The translations under genes and the position numbers were made by a program. Under the pieces are notes generated by a model. The model did not search any database and was not told the DNA's origin. It saw only the letters and a program-made list of their open reading frames with translations. 64,000 nt of DNA from Prorocentrum cordatum. Its lineage: Eukaryota > Sar > Dinophyceae > Prorocentrales > Prorocentraceae. The stretch is from positions 906,244-970,243 of the forward strand of contig CAUYUJ010015016.1 of assembly GCA_963575745.1 (NCBI GenBank), in the 5' to 3' direction. Below, piece after piece: positions 11,111-21,757 of the stretch (positions within the stretch are counted from its first letter, which is position 1; each line of letters opens with the position of its first letter).

Positions 11111-14100
11111 GCGCCCCCCCCGCTGGCCATGCGGCAGGGGAGATGCGGAAGAGAGCTGCCGCGTTCCTTGGAGGGCGCCCTTTAGCATCGTGCCTCACCA
11201 TCAGGCAAAGCACGGAATCCTTCATCTTTCCAACGAAAGCGCTCGCGGTGATTGCTGGCGCCCCATGGGGCGCTCGCCAAGATACCAAAGCAGCCGCGCA
11301 CTTAAATGGCGAGGGCAAAACTTATCCGATCGCCGGGACCGCGAAAGGTTACGTCGAGCACACACGCGCATTTTTGTTGACAGAGAAGCTGCCGTGGCAA
11401 GAATTGGCGCCACTGGAGAGACAGACGATGGAGTTTCGGAGCTTGGCATACAGTCATAGATCAGCTTCTGACATGTGGGCGTTTGAATCTGTCGCGGGCG
11501 TATTCCGCGGGTTCCCCTTCAGGCTGTTCAGGCTACTCGACGGCCTGCTGAGCCTTGCCATGGAGCCCGTCCCCCATTGCATGCTGGATGAGATTTCACT
11601 GGCACTTTTCAGCAGAATCAGAGATGGGCCAGGCGGCGGCGCCCGCAGGACCCTTGCACACCTTCGTCTTCGCGCTCGTCTTCCGAGGCTCGCATCGCGC
11701 CCGCTGAGGCCACGCGCGCAGCTGCACGCGAACGTTTCGAATCCATGGGGGCCCAGACCCACCCAGCGGGTTTGGAAGAGCTGCTGGCTGAGTTGACCGT
11801 GGACCGCGCCCGCAAGCACGGCGAGCCATTCCAAGCCCAGGTTCGGCGCGAAGAAGACGGGCCCGACCGTGTACATGATGGCGGCCATGGCCCAACTGTC
11901 GCGCGCGAGCCCGGCGGCGCATGGCGGCCATTCGTCGGGCGGGGGGGCGCGGGGAAGACGGGGCTGCGGGATATGGCGGAGATTTCGAGGAGATGCCGCC
12001 GCCCGCCACCAGTTGAGACGGCAGATCTGCGGCACGGAGGGGCGGGAGCGACAAGAGCTGCCAGCGACCCTGGCCGCGGGCGGGGGCAGCTCCGGCCCCG
12101 AGGCCAGGGAAGCGCGCAAGAACCAATTCAAGGCGCCGAGGACTGGAGCTGCACGGCGGGCGGAGACTGCCGCCCAGCCAGCAGCGAGAGCGCGCGATGA
12201 TGGCGCGGGGTGCGATGCAGCGATTGAGCGGGCACTCGCTAATGGCGATCCAGGGCTCGACTTGGTGAAAGCGCCAGGCAGCCAGGTTCCTCAAGCGCGC
12301 TGATGACGAGCGCCTCGCGCGACCCGATGAAGGAGAGGACCGAATCATGAAGAAATGCGCATAAGGAAATTCAATCCAATTTCGGGACGCATGAATTACA
12401 TGGTCCCACAAGTGGCTCAACTTGCACCCGCCCTTGACGCTGTACCGCGCAGTTCTCAAGTTGTTCTTCGAGTTCTACACGGCGCATCTCTATCCGGCGA
12501 CACCGGGGTCGGTATATCTGCAGCGAGGGAAGCGAGCAACGTTGCATCATCATTGTACAATAGTTGGCACGAAATGCACAAGCCTATCACGCACGCCGAA
12601 TGCCAAATAATTCCAGCCAGTACAGCGGCGCCCCCCATTCATCCGTGTTGGCGAGCTGGCATTTGCTTGCGTGGGCCTATGGGGCGGGCAACAGCACGTG
12701 TTCGGAAAACGTTGCATGGCCCCCTGAAGCGTTTCGCTAACAAGAAGATGGCTGGGTACGTGCCCACTCGCAACTTCAGCAGGCACTGGTCTGGCTTTAG
12801 AATGCTGCGCTACATCGGCGAGGTCGAGAACGGCGCCACCACGCAGATCAACCTCATGGCTTAGGGCGTCAAGACCTATGAGGCAGTTAAGCTCTGCATC
12901 CCACGCGCCCCAGGGCGCGAACCAATGAAGCTTTGCGCGCGTTCCGGGTTGCACGTTTGCCTCTTCGTGTGGGTCGCACTTCGGGTTTCGCGGGACGCGC
13001 GGAGCCGCTCCCACCCGCCAGTCAATCAGACCCCGTGCATCAATGAGACGCTTTGGCAAAAGCATCCGGATCACTTTTGGACCCGTGCTTGGTGGTGCAA
13101 CTGCCACTAGTTCTACAAACCCTCCAGGTTACGATGGCGCGCGGCGGAAAAAGGAACGCATCACGACTGTGAGGCACATGCCGCGCAGCTGTCATTTGCG
13201 ATTTGAGCGCTCTCGCTCGGGGCCAAGAGCTGAGAGGGGAGAGCAAACACACTGGCGCATGGACGAGGGATGGGGGAGAGGAGAGGACGAGAAGGGGGCG
13301 GAGGGGAGGGGGAGATAGAAGAGGGAGGGCCAGGGCGAAGGAGTGCAGCATTTGCACCAACTTTCCTTCCTCCAGAGGCCACAGGTGTACCACTGGTTGA
13401 CTGGCGTGCGTTCGCCGAGCTCGATGCTGGTCGGAGGTTGGAAGCGCACTGGTTTGAGATGTTAGAATGTGCGCGCGTGGTCACATTTCGGCCAGCTGAT
13501 GTCACCGCGGTTGCGCTCATGCCTGCAGGGGGTGCAGGTGCGTTCTGGGGTGGGAAAAGGGATCGGCAAGGGTGCCCAGACGATGCCCTCGAGGACGCGG
13601 AGCCACAGAGCGACCTCGGGCCCGAGGGGAACCAGTCCGACGGCGAGGAGGGCGACGGCCACTCTCAGGGGGACGGGGGTCGGGCCACCCTCCGGGGCTC
13701 GGCGGCCGAGCCCGAGACGGAGGGCGAGGTGGCCTCGTGCAGCGCGGATGTCCGGCTGAGTCTACTCGCGCTGCCTCGCGCCCTAAGCGACGCGGGGCGC
13801 GAGCCCCCCCTCGCTGCAGAGCGCCGGGGTCAAGCGCGCAAGCGGGCAGTGGCCGAACACCCATGCAGTCGCGATCCACAGGTGGAACCAGTAGGCGCCG
13901 TCGCTGCAGCCTCCGACCTGGGCGGTGACATCTTTGGCGACGTGGCACCTGGGGATGGCGGCGGCGCTGGAGGCAGACCTGAGCAGCCCGATGACGCGGT
14001 GCCTCGGGACTTCAAGTGCCGCCCCCGGCCCCTGGGCCTGAACCAGAGGCGCCGCCCATGACTCCGCCCCCTCTCCCGCCCCCGCCAGCCCCTCCAGCCA

Positions 14101-14440
14101 GCGGGCCTCGGTCGGAGCGCGCTGGAAGTGCTGCGAGCTCGGTGGGCGAGCGCACGGCTGCCCATGAGAACGTCCATTTTCAGGGGCTGCACGAGTTCGC
14201 ATTGCAAGAACGGCACTCTTGAGGCCACGTGCAGAGTGCGCCACGAATCCCCCATCGGGAAAGCATTGCGGGCTTAGTCGCGCAGGCCGGGGAGGCAAAT
14301 CAGGGCCGCAAGGGCGACCTGTAGGCCTCCTCGCCGCGTGGATTTCGGCCGCCAGGAAATGCAAAGACGATGGGGCCCCACGCAGGGAACCAGTCTTCAT
14401 AAACTTCGGTCTAGATAAACACGCTCGAAGGGCAGCTCGC
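11111..14440. other. 3.3 kb without a recognisable gene
   Basis: Frames of 100-290 codons overlap on both strands, as expected at this GC content, and none shows a family motif. One minus-strand stretch near 11900-11810 reads as a hydrophobic segment (MAAIMYTVGPVFFAPNLG). A plus-strand stretch at 12740-12864 (RNFSRHWSGFRMLRYIG) has natural composition. Either could be an exon, but I cannot support a gene model. Confidence 0.4.
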
Positions 14441-14489
14441 CATGAGCTTCGGGCCGTCGGGGGCGACGAGCTTGAAAAGCATGGGCGCG

Positions 14490-14640
14490 GTCAGCGAAAT
14501 GGGGGGGATTCTGAGCCTGCACGCGCTGCCCAGGGGAAAATGCGCGGACCGGGGGGGGGCCGAGATGGGGGGGGTTCTGAGCCTGAACGCGCTCCCCTGG
14601 GGAAAATGCGCGGACCAGGGGGGGGCGCGGAGGAAGATTG
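14490..14640. repeat. 66-bp direct duplication
   Basis: CTGAGCCTGNACGCGCT with its G-run flank occurs at 14511 and 14577, 66 bp apart, each time followed by GGGGAAAATGCGCGGACC and a run of G. Confidence 0.8.
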
Positions 14641-14729
14641 GGAGAGCGAAACGGAGAAGGACAGGGAGGGCAGCTACTTGACGATGAAAGGGGGGCCGTG
14701 GGACGGGCGAAGTGAAGAGGAGGGAGAGG

Positions 14730-15195
14730 GGGGGGGGGGGGGGGCGAGGAAGGGGGGCGAGGAGGAGGAGGAGGAGGAGGAGGAGGAGGAGGAGGAGGAG
14801 GAGGAGGAGGAGGGAGGGGGAGGAGAGGGGAGGAGGAGGAGGAGGAGGAGGGAGGAGGGAGGAGGAGGAGGAGGGGGGGAGTAGCAGCAGATGCAGGGCG
14901 GCTCACTGATGGAGAGGGTGGGCGCAGCGGCCGGGGGCCGAGGGCGGCGCTCCACCTCGCTGGCCCGTCGCACGGGAGCCCCCTGGACCAGCCGGCCCTG
15001 CCGCGCCGTCCACTCGGGCGCCCCCGTGGGGCTCTCGGCTCGTGCCTCGCAGTCCAGCGAGTACAAGGATGAAGAGGAGGCCGACGACGAGGGCGAGGAG
15101 GAAAAGGAGGGGGGACGAAGGGGGACGACGAGAATGGAGGGAGGAGGAGGAGGAGGAGGAGGAGGAGGAGGAGGAGGAGGAGGAGGAAGACGACG
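14730..15195. repeat. G-run and (GGA)n microsatellite blocks
   Basis: A G-run at about 14730-14744 is followed by (GGA)n at about 14760-14880, with a second (GGA)n block at about 15131-15190. The intervening 240 bp is GC-rich with no recognisable gene. Confidence 0.9.
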
Positions 15196-15269
15196 GAAAG
15201 GAGGAGGGGGGAGGATCGGGATGGGGAGGATGAAGAGGAGGAGCGCTCCCTGGACCTCTCCAGCGCCAG

Positions 15270-15665
15270 CGCCCCCTCCCCCGAGAGCTCACAGAGAGCC
15301 CCCCCCAGAGACCCTTCGGACTGCTCTTGGAGAGCCTCGGGCGTCCGAGGGGTGCTCGCGGGAGTGGCCCAGGGATCGCGCGAGCGCCTGGGCTGTGGAG
15401 GACTGCTTCCTGGCGCCCCAGAAAGCCCCAGAGAGCCCCCGGAGAGCTCCCAGAGAGCAACCCAGAGAGCCCCCAGAGAGCCCCCAAGGAGCCTCCAGAG
15501 AGCCTACAGAGAGCCCCCACCCCCCAGGAGCCCCCAGAGAGCCTCCAGAGAGCCCCCAGAGAGCATCCAGAGAGCATCCAGAGAGCCCCCAGAGAGTCTC
15601 CAGGGAGCACCCAGAGAGCCCCCAGAGAGCCTCCAGAGAGCCCTCATAGAGCTCCAGGAGGGCCG
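15270..15665. repeat. CAGAGAGCCC(CC) minisatellite
   Basis: From about 15290, and densely from 15420, the sequence is a degenerate 9-12-bp repeat alternating CCCAGAGAGC and CTCCAGAGAGC. It opens Ser/Pro/Glu frames on plus and Leu/Ser/Gly frames on minus. It ends about 130 bp before the outer LTR. Confidence 0.85.
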
Positions 15666-15790
15666 AGAGCGCTGCTGGCACGCTCGCTGGCGGGGATCAC
15701 CTGCAGGGGGGGAAGGGGGGCGCCAATCGAGGCGCGAGCTCCTGCCGCCGCGGGCTCATCCCGCTCATCCGCCTCCTCCTCCTCCCCCAT

Positions 15791-16008
15791 TGTCAATATC
15801 ACCCACGTTTCATCGAGTTTTCATGTGTGTATGCAGTGTTAGTTGCATTGTTTATTAGCACAGTGTTTGATTATGGTTGGACCGCTGCCGTTTGATGTTC
15901 AGGAGCCCCTGAGTCACAGGATAAGGTTGCGTGTTCTTTCCCAGATTATCAAGATAATCAGATCACGTACATCCCGAGACAGACCTAGTGTGCTGCCATC
16001 GGTTGAGA
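15791..16008 (+). repeat. 5' LTR of outer copia element
   Basis: Matches 50530-50745 almost base for base. TG start; the end GGTTGAGA is shared exactly and similarity stops there in both copies, which fixes the boundary. It contains a TTATCAAGATAATCAGATCA stretch shared by both copies. Confidence 0.9.
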
Positions 16009-16009
16009 T

Positions 16010-16022
16010 TGGTAGCGGAGCC
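16010..16022 (+). other. Putative primer-binding site
   Basis: TGGTAGCGGAGCC lies 1 bp after the LTR end. It resembles the TGGTATCAGAGC class used by many copia elements, which pairs with the 3' end of initiator tRNA-Met. The match is partial, so the primer identity is inference. Confidence 0.55.
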
Positions 16023-16063
16023 AGAGATCCACACCCATCTCCGGCATCCCCGTCGCCGCCGCC

Positions 16064-18427
16064 ATGCCCGCTGGCGCGACGCCGCCCCGCGGACCGGCGA
16101 AGCCGCCAGGACCGCCGCCGGCGAAGCCGCCGGGCACCCCGCCCCCTGCCGCCGCTGCCGCTTCGGCTGCCAGCGGCGTGGACCCTGCTGCCGCGACCAC
16201 CCGGGTCCCTGGCAGCGAGGGCGACGAGGCAGCCTACGCCGAGGAGTGGGCTGGCTGGACGGGCGGAGGCTGGTGGCGCCAGGAGAGTTCAACCTGGGAC
16301 GGGGGAAGAGGACTCGATGCTGGCCTGTCTAAGACGGCGCCAAGCTACGAGCTGCTGAAGACCGACGGCTACCGAGTTTTCAGACGAAAGCTAGAGGTCT
16401 TCGAGAGGTGCTGCCGCAAGCGCGGCACGACCGCCATCAGCGAGGGAGCGTTTCTGGTCATGAACTCGCTGCAAGGAGAGGCGGCCGAGGCTACGTGGGA
16501 GATCGACCTGGACCTGCTAGAGACAGACGAGGCCTTCAGGCCGCTGTTCAAGGTCCTGGACGAGTACTGCAAGTACGACAACCAGACTGAGCTGCCAGCC
16601 CGGACGGATCAGTTCCTCGGCAGGTTCGCCCGTCAGGAGAAGGAGTCCATGAAGTTGTACTGCCTACGCCATCAGCGCGACATCAGGAAGCTGAAGGAAG
16701 TGGGCATGGAGATTCCAGATATGCTAGCGGGCTGGCACCTCCTCACGAGAGCGGCGATCCCACCGTCAGGCGCCGCCCAGGTTCGGAGTCAATGCGTAGA
16801 CGGCCTCAGCTGGCAGAAGGTGAAGAAGGCTTTGCTCGACACGTACGGAGCCGAGGGTCTGCCCGACAAGCGCGACACCAAACGAGTGGAGAAGATGCTG
16901 CTCGGGCAGAACGCCAAGGACGACGCTCACTACACAAACGACTACGAGTGGGAGCGAGGCCTGAGCTACGAAGACACGTACCTGGAGGAGGAAGAGTATG
17001 AAGACGAAGATGAGTACGAATATGAAGACGTAGACGAGGAGGCCGAGATCGCGGAGGAGCTGCCGCAGGATGTCGAGGACGCTCAGCTCGCGTGCGACGA
17101 GGCCTACCTGAGTTTCGTGGATGCAAAGAAGCGCGTGGCTGAGATCGCGAAGTCCAGGGGCTTCTACCCGATCGTCGCCGTGGCGCCCGACAACAACTAC
17201 CGTGAAGCACGACCGGCCCGAGCCCCAGGCAAAGGCAAGGGACGTGGACGCGGCAAAGGTAAAGGCAAAGGCAAGGGATCTAATCAGCCACGACGAGATC
17301 CATCAGCGTTCAAGTTCCCGAAGGCCCCGTTCGCCCGCTCGCCGGCTGCATCGAGTGCGGGATCGACCGGGACGGGCTCGACGCAGCAGCACGGCCCGAG
17401 GTTCAAGAGGTTCCGTCACGGCGGGTTCACCAGGACGGAGACCGAGTCAGGCGATATGGTCGAGGACGTCGAGACGTTGGAGTACGCGAATTCGACCGAG
17501 GAGGTGTTCCTGCTGACAGTCGGCAAGGGCATCAGCGACGGAGGCGCAACGCGGCCCGTCATGGGCGACGAGGTCTGGGCGCAGTGGGAAGAGCTGCTGC
17601 GCGTGAAGCAGTTGCTGCACGAGGTCAAGTATGAGAAGAGTGATCGACGGTTCAGGTTCGGAGACGGTAAGACGCTGGAGGCAAAGAAGGCAGTGACGTT
17701 GTCGGTGTGGCCGTTCGGAATCAAGAAGCAAGTCACCATCCACCTCGTCGAGGGGTGGGCGCCGCTGCTCATCGCCAGGCCCTGCATGGAGGAGTGGGGT
17801 CTCATTCAGGACTATCGAGCAGGAACGTTCATGATGAAGGACCTTCCCAACAAAGGTTGGATGAAGTCCGAGCGTGATGAGAAAGGCCACTTCATCATTG
17901 ACTTGTTGGGCAGCGCCGGGAAGGAGGCAGACGACGCCATGAACGAGGGCGCTCCCACGGACGGCGAGGAGAGCAGCGACGACTCGACGGACAAGGACTC
18001 GGAGGGGAGCTCGGTGGAGGGAGAGACCGACGATGGCAGCGACTCGTCGGTGCCCGACGCCGATGCCTACTACCTCGAGACCGTCCCGGAGTTCTACGAC
18101 ATCGGTAGCGACGACGAGGCGCTGACGACCGAGGGGTTCTCAGACATGGACGCGGACACCTGCTCAGACCTGATCTTGGCCCTGGAGCAAGCGGAGACCG
18201 ACATGAAGGATACGCTCAGAGGACCCCGCGAACGCGTGGTCTGGGAGGTCTTCGTGGACCAAGGGGCTTTGTCGGAGGAGCTGCTGGAGTTCCCGCAGGT
18301 CAAGGTGATCCAGTTCAGGCTGGCTGACGGCTGGGACTTTTCCAAGCTCAGCGTGATTCGTAGCTTCCTGAGTAAGATCGATGAGGAGAAGCCCGATGAC
18401 ATCTTCTTCGCACCAACATGTCAATGA
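16064..18427 (+). CDS. Outer element Gag-protease polyprotein with start of a methyltransferase-like domain (787 aa)
   Basis: The ATG at 16064 lies in a GCCGCCGCCATG context 55 bp after the LTR. Residues 1-45 are Pro/Ala-rich. Residues about 100-290 form a globular Gag-like region (LLKTDGYRVFRRKLEVFERC). Residues about 305-335 are acidic, and a KGKGRGRGKGKG basic tract near 390 replaces a zinc knuckle. A retropepsin-like region follows (VFLLTVGKGISDGGATRPVMG near 485-500). Its catalytic triad reads Asp-Gly-Gly instead of Asp-Thr/Ser-Gly, so activity is uncertain. After an acidic linker the C terminus (VWEVFVDQGALSEELLE, GWDFSKLSVIR, DDIFFAPTC) looks like the first half of a Rossmann methyltransferase-like domain. 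That domain continues in another frame downstream, so a small deletion or frameshift lies near 18420. Confidence 0.8.
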   Translation: MPAGATPPRGPAKPPGPPPAKPPGTPPPAAAAASAASGVDPAAATTRVPGSEGDEAAYAEEWAGWTGGGWWRQESSTWDGGRGLDAGLSKTAPSYELLKTDGYRVFRRKLEVFERCCRKRGTTAISEGAFLVMNSLQGEAAEATWEIDLDLLETDEAFRPLFKVLDEYCKYDNQTELPARTDQFLGRFARQEKESMKLYCLRHQRDIRKLKEVGMEIPDMLAGWHLLTRAAIPPSGAAQVRSQCVDGLSWQKVKKALLDTYGAEGLPDKRDTKRVEKMLLGQNAKDDAHYTNDYEWERGLSYEDTYLEEEEYEDEDEYEYEDVDEEAEIAEELPQDVEDAQLACDEAYLSFVDAKKRVAEIAKSRGFYPIVAVAPDNNYREARPARAPGKGKGRGRGKGKGKGKGSNQPRRDPSAFKFPKAPFARSPAASSAGSTGTGSTQQHGPRFKRFRHGGFTRTETESGDMVEDVETLEYANSTEEVFLLTVGKGISDGGATRPVMGDEVWAQWEELLRVKQLLHEVKYEKSDRRFRFGDGKTLEAKKAVTLSVWPFGIKKQVTIHLVEGWAPLLIARPCMEEWGLIQDYRAGTFMMKDLPNKGWMKSERDEKGHFIIDLLGSAGKEADDAMNEGAPTDGEESSDDSTDKDSEGSSVEGETDDGSDSSVPDADAYYLETVPEFYDIGSDDEALTTEGFSDMDADTCSDLILALEQAETDMKDTLRGPRERVVWEVFVDQGALSEELLEFPQVKVIQFRLADGWDFSKLSVIRSFLSKIDEEKPDDIFFAPTCQ

Positions 18428-18429
18428 GA

Positions 18430-20120
18430 AGCTGTCGGAGGAACACGCGAAGGAGATCAACCTCACCAGACAGAGAGAGGAAAAGACGTTCCTCAAGATG
18501 GTTCGGGATTCTTTTGTGAAGCAGCAAAACGGTGGACGTCATGCGTATGTAGAAGGCCCATGGCAAGGGCTACACTGGCAGACCAAGACCTGGCAGAAGC
18601 TACCTGGATTCCACTGCCGGCTCGACCAGTGCAGGCTGGGCGCGAACTTCGAGATCAAGGGTGAGTTCATGCCGTACAAGAAGCCCATGCGACTCCAGTC
18701 CACGAACAAGGAGTTTGTTCACCACATGAACATGAAATGCAGCTGCACCGAGGAGCACGTGGTCTTACGCGGCAAGCTTGCCCAGCAGGCTCAGAACTAC
18801 CCGAGACCGATGGCGCGAAGGATGGCCTACTTGATCGCCTATCAGGGCATGGCCGACGACATTGAGGATATCAACACCGCCGAGGAGGTCTCCAAGGACA
18901 TCGACGCCATCGAGTACACCGACGTGATGCAGGAGCTGATGAAGCGTTTCAATGTGTCGACGATCAGGGCGGTCAAGCGCGCTCACATCAGCCTGGGCCA
19001 CCCCTCCAACGCGGCGCTGGCGACCGCCATGAAGCACGCGAAGGCCCCGGCCGAGTGGCTTCAGTGCGCCAAGCTCTTCCAGTGTGAAGTTTGCCTGAGC
19101 AGGCAACGACCTCGAGCAGTGCGCGTAGCTGTACTGCCGAAAGCTAAACGGTTCAACGAGGTCGTGAACACCGACGTCTACTACGCCACCTGGAAGAACA
19201 AGGAGCGACAAATCTTGGCTATGATGGATGAGGTCACGCGCTACGAAGTGGATTACCCGATCGCGAAGGAGACTGTCAAGAAGGAGGTGAAGCTGTTTCA
19301 GAAATTGTGGATCAGCTGGGCTGGCAAGCCCGACACCATGAGGATGGACATGGCAGGCTCGCACACGTCAAGAAAGATGCACCAGTGGATGAGCAAGCAC
19401 AACATCACCCTCGACCTGATCCCGGAGGGCGCGCACCACAAGCTCGAACTCATGGAGCGCAACCATGCGGTCAGGAGGGGGCAGCTCAGCAAGTACCATC
19501 TGCAATTTCCCGACGACTCGCTCAAAACCGCGCTCAGGATGACCGCCAGCCAGCGGAACATCTTACGCGACGTGCACGGGTATTCGCCCGCGACGCTGGT
19601 GCTGGGCACACAGCCCAAGGTGCCTGGCGCGTTGTGCGACGAGGACTTCGGCCTGGCGGAGCAGGCCGCGCTGGTCGATCCCAAGAGCGAGGTGCACGAG
19701 ATGATGGTCAGGCGCGCTGCGGCGGGGACGGCTTTCATCGAGGCCAACTGCTCTCGCGCCGTGCGAGCTGCGCTGTTGGCGCGCAGCAGGCCGACGCGCC
19801 GCGAGTACCAGATCGGCGAGTCGGTCTACTTCTGGCGACCCGAGATGTCGACGGGCCTGGAGAAGCGCCACTGGCATGGCCCGGCGCTGGTGGTGGCGGA
19901 GGAGTCGAAGGTCAACGAGGACGACGTGATGCACACGTCCGTGGTGTGGGTCACGCACGGGTGCACGATCTACCGATGCACGGTGGAGCAGCTCCCTCCC
20001 GAGCTGTCCAGTGAGACCCGAGAGCGAGAAGGACGACGCGAGGATCCCGACAGCCCACTCAGCACCATCGAGAAGCTGAGGAGGGCGCTCACGCGGACCA
20101 AGGGAACCTGCAGCTTCAGT
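18430..20120 (+). CDS. Outer element methyltransferase-like C-terminal half and integrase
   Basis: The frame opens at 18381. Coding that continues the upstream domain starts around 18420: KLSEEHAKEINLTRQREEK, GGRHAYVEGPWQGLHW, LDQCRLGANF, YKKPMRLQSTNKEF, KCSCTEEHVVLRG. Then comes the pre-integrase/zinc region (HISLGHPSNAAL, CAKLFQCEVCLSRQR). The catalytic core has VNTDVYYATW (Asp), RMDMAGSHTS (Asp) and LELMERNHA (Glu), with 35 residues between the last Asp and the Glu, the copia D35E spacing. An SH3-like tail follows (YQIGESVYFWRPEMS, HWHGPALVV, VVWVTHGCTIYRC). The frame stays open to 20378, but from about 20120 its composition turns Arg/Gly-rich, and the next frame takes over there. Integrase identity is strong; the upstream domain's activity is inference. 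Confidence 0.8.
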
Positions 20121-21756
20121 GGCCTCGCCGATGGGGGGCCAGCGGCCCCAGTACGACGACGCCCTGGACGACATGGGCGCGCAGCAGCCCGGCGCCCAGG
20201 GACAACGCGATGGAGATCGAGTTGGACAAGAACGAGAGGAGCCGAGTGGAGCGGCTGCCACGGCAACTCCCGAGGCCCACCAGCCAGCCGAGGCTGGCGA
20301 GGAGGCGGCTCCAGACCCCGCACCTGCGGGGGCCAGCGCTGCGCGAGAGCGTGGCAACGCTGCGAGGGAGCCGAGTAGAGTCCACATCGAGGCGATGGCC
20401 AAGAGGAGCATCGAGGAGGCCGAGAAGCTGGACGGCATCCCCTTGGCAAAACGCGCCCGCATGTCGTGGGCCAGGCTCGCGCCGCAGCAGGAGGAGTGCT
20501 GTCTCATCGAGGAGGTGGACGACGAGATGATGTTGTTGGAGGAATCCACCGAGACAATCTACATGCTGGCTTTCAAGAGGAAAGTCTCCACCATCGTGGA
20601 GGGGAGGCTCACACCCGAGGAGCGGGAGCAGTTCTACGCAGCCAAGCTGGAGGCCCTCGAGGTGTTCAACAAGAACGACGGCTGGGAACCCATCGACGAG
20701 GCGGAGGTGGACCAAGCGGCGCGTTGCCCGTTACGCTTCCTGCTGAAGTGGAAGGTGAAGGACGGGCAGCGAGTGGCCAACGCGGGAGTGCTCTACCAGG
20801 GTTTCAAGCACCGCGACGTGGCCGAGGGCCAGCTCGACAAGGAGGCGCCCACTTTGAGCAGGCTTGGCCGACATACGGTCATGCTGTGGGCAGCCTTGAG
20901 GAAGTGGAGGCTGTTCGCTGCGGATGTGAAGTCCGCGTTCCTGCAGGCCGAGGACGCCAGTGCTCACGGCATCAAGCTGTACGCGAGCCTGACGAAGGAG
21001 ATGAGGGACATGCTTGTACACCAGATCGGCCTGAAGCCAGGACAGTTGCTCAAGATGATCAAGCCGTGCTTTGGGGACCCGCGGTCACCCAAGCTCTGGC
21101 ACTACCGCTCCGACGAAGTCGCGAGGGAGATCGGGTTCAAGAACAGCTGGCTCGAGGATTGCTTGCTGCTGTCCTTGCGGGCCGCGCGACCCTCGGACGA
21201 CCCGTTCGACGCGTGTAGCTTCGACGGCCAGACGTTCGTGGTGGACGGGCTGATCGGCAAGCACGTGGACGACTTCATCGGCTGCGGCGAGAACGTGAGT
21301 TGCGAGGATGACCTGCACGCCAAGCTGGACGACACCGAGTGCTGCCAGGCGCGGCTGGGCATGCTCAACGAGAAGTTCAAGTTCGGCAAGTGGGAGTTCG
21401 GGCCGAGCCTAGTCTTCACCGGCGGCGAGGTGGAGCAGTCCCTGAGCACCCACGCGATCACCATCAAGTTCGAGAAGTACCTGCACGCGGTGAAGCCCAT
21501 CACCGTGGAGAAGCACGGGCGGGCAGATCCCACCAGTGCGCTGTCGCCGAAGGAGCTCACCAGTTTCAGGACCCTGAACGGCCAGCTGCAGTGGCCGGCA
21601 GCCCAGGGGGTTATCATTGCGGCGGCGACCGTATCGTTCAAAGCCGCAGCGACTGGACATGCGACGGTGCAAGACTTGCTGGACGCGAACAAAGATCTAC
21701 GGCTCCTGAAGGCCAACGCGGACATGGGACTGTACTTCGGCTTCGACAGGCCGTAA
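20119..21756 (+). CDS. Outer element reverse transcriptase (Ty1/copia type)
   Basis: A variable acidic/Gln-rich linker (residues 1-100) leads into the copia RT. The motifs are RCPLRFLLKWKVKDG, GFKHRDVAEGQLDKEAPTLSR, KWRLFAADVKSAFLQAE (catalytic Asp), LLKMIKPCFGDPRSPKLWHY and LIGKHVDDFIG, the last being the active-site box read as H-V-D-D. The connection region reads FTGGEVEQS and TSALSPKELTSFRTLNGQLQW. The frame closes at a TAA (21754-21756), just before sequence that reads SYALEATQMLAGKFPRRLSD in the next frame, so the stop reflects a small indel. Both catalytic aspartates are intact. Confidence 0.88.
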   Translation: MASPMGGQRPQYDDALDDMGAQQPGAQGQRDGDRVGQEREEPSGAAATATPEAHQPAEAGEEAAPDPAPAGASAARERGNAAREPSRVHIEAMAKRSIEEAEKLDGIPLAKRARMSWARLAPQQEECCLIEEVDDEMMLLEESTETIYMLAFKRKVSTIVEGRLTPEEREQFYAAKLEALEVFNKNDGWEPIDEAEVDQAARCPLRFLLKWKVKDGQRVANAGVLYQGFKHRDVAEGQLDKEAPTLSRLGRHTVMLWAALRKWRLFAADVKSAFLQAEDASAHGIKLYASLTKEMRDMLVHQIGLKPGQLLKMIKPCFGDPRSPKLWHYRSDEVAREIGFKNSWLEDCLLLSLRAARPSDDPFDACSFDGQTFVVDGLIGKHVDDFIGCGENVSCEDDLHAKLDDTECCQARLGMLNEKFKFGKWEFGPSLVFTGGEVEQSLSTHAITIKFEKYLHAVKPITVEKHGRADPTSALSPKELTSFRTLNGQLQWPAAQGVIIAAATVSFKAAATGHATVQDLLDANKDLRLLKANADMGLYFGFDRP

Positions 21757-21757
21757 A

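Noticed and set aside
9265-11185. Two Pro/Ala-rich frames of 341 and 393 codons
   Set aside because: They follow the 57-bp minisatellite; complementary frames are equally open.
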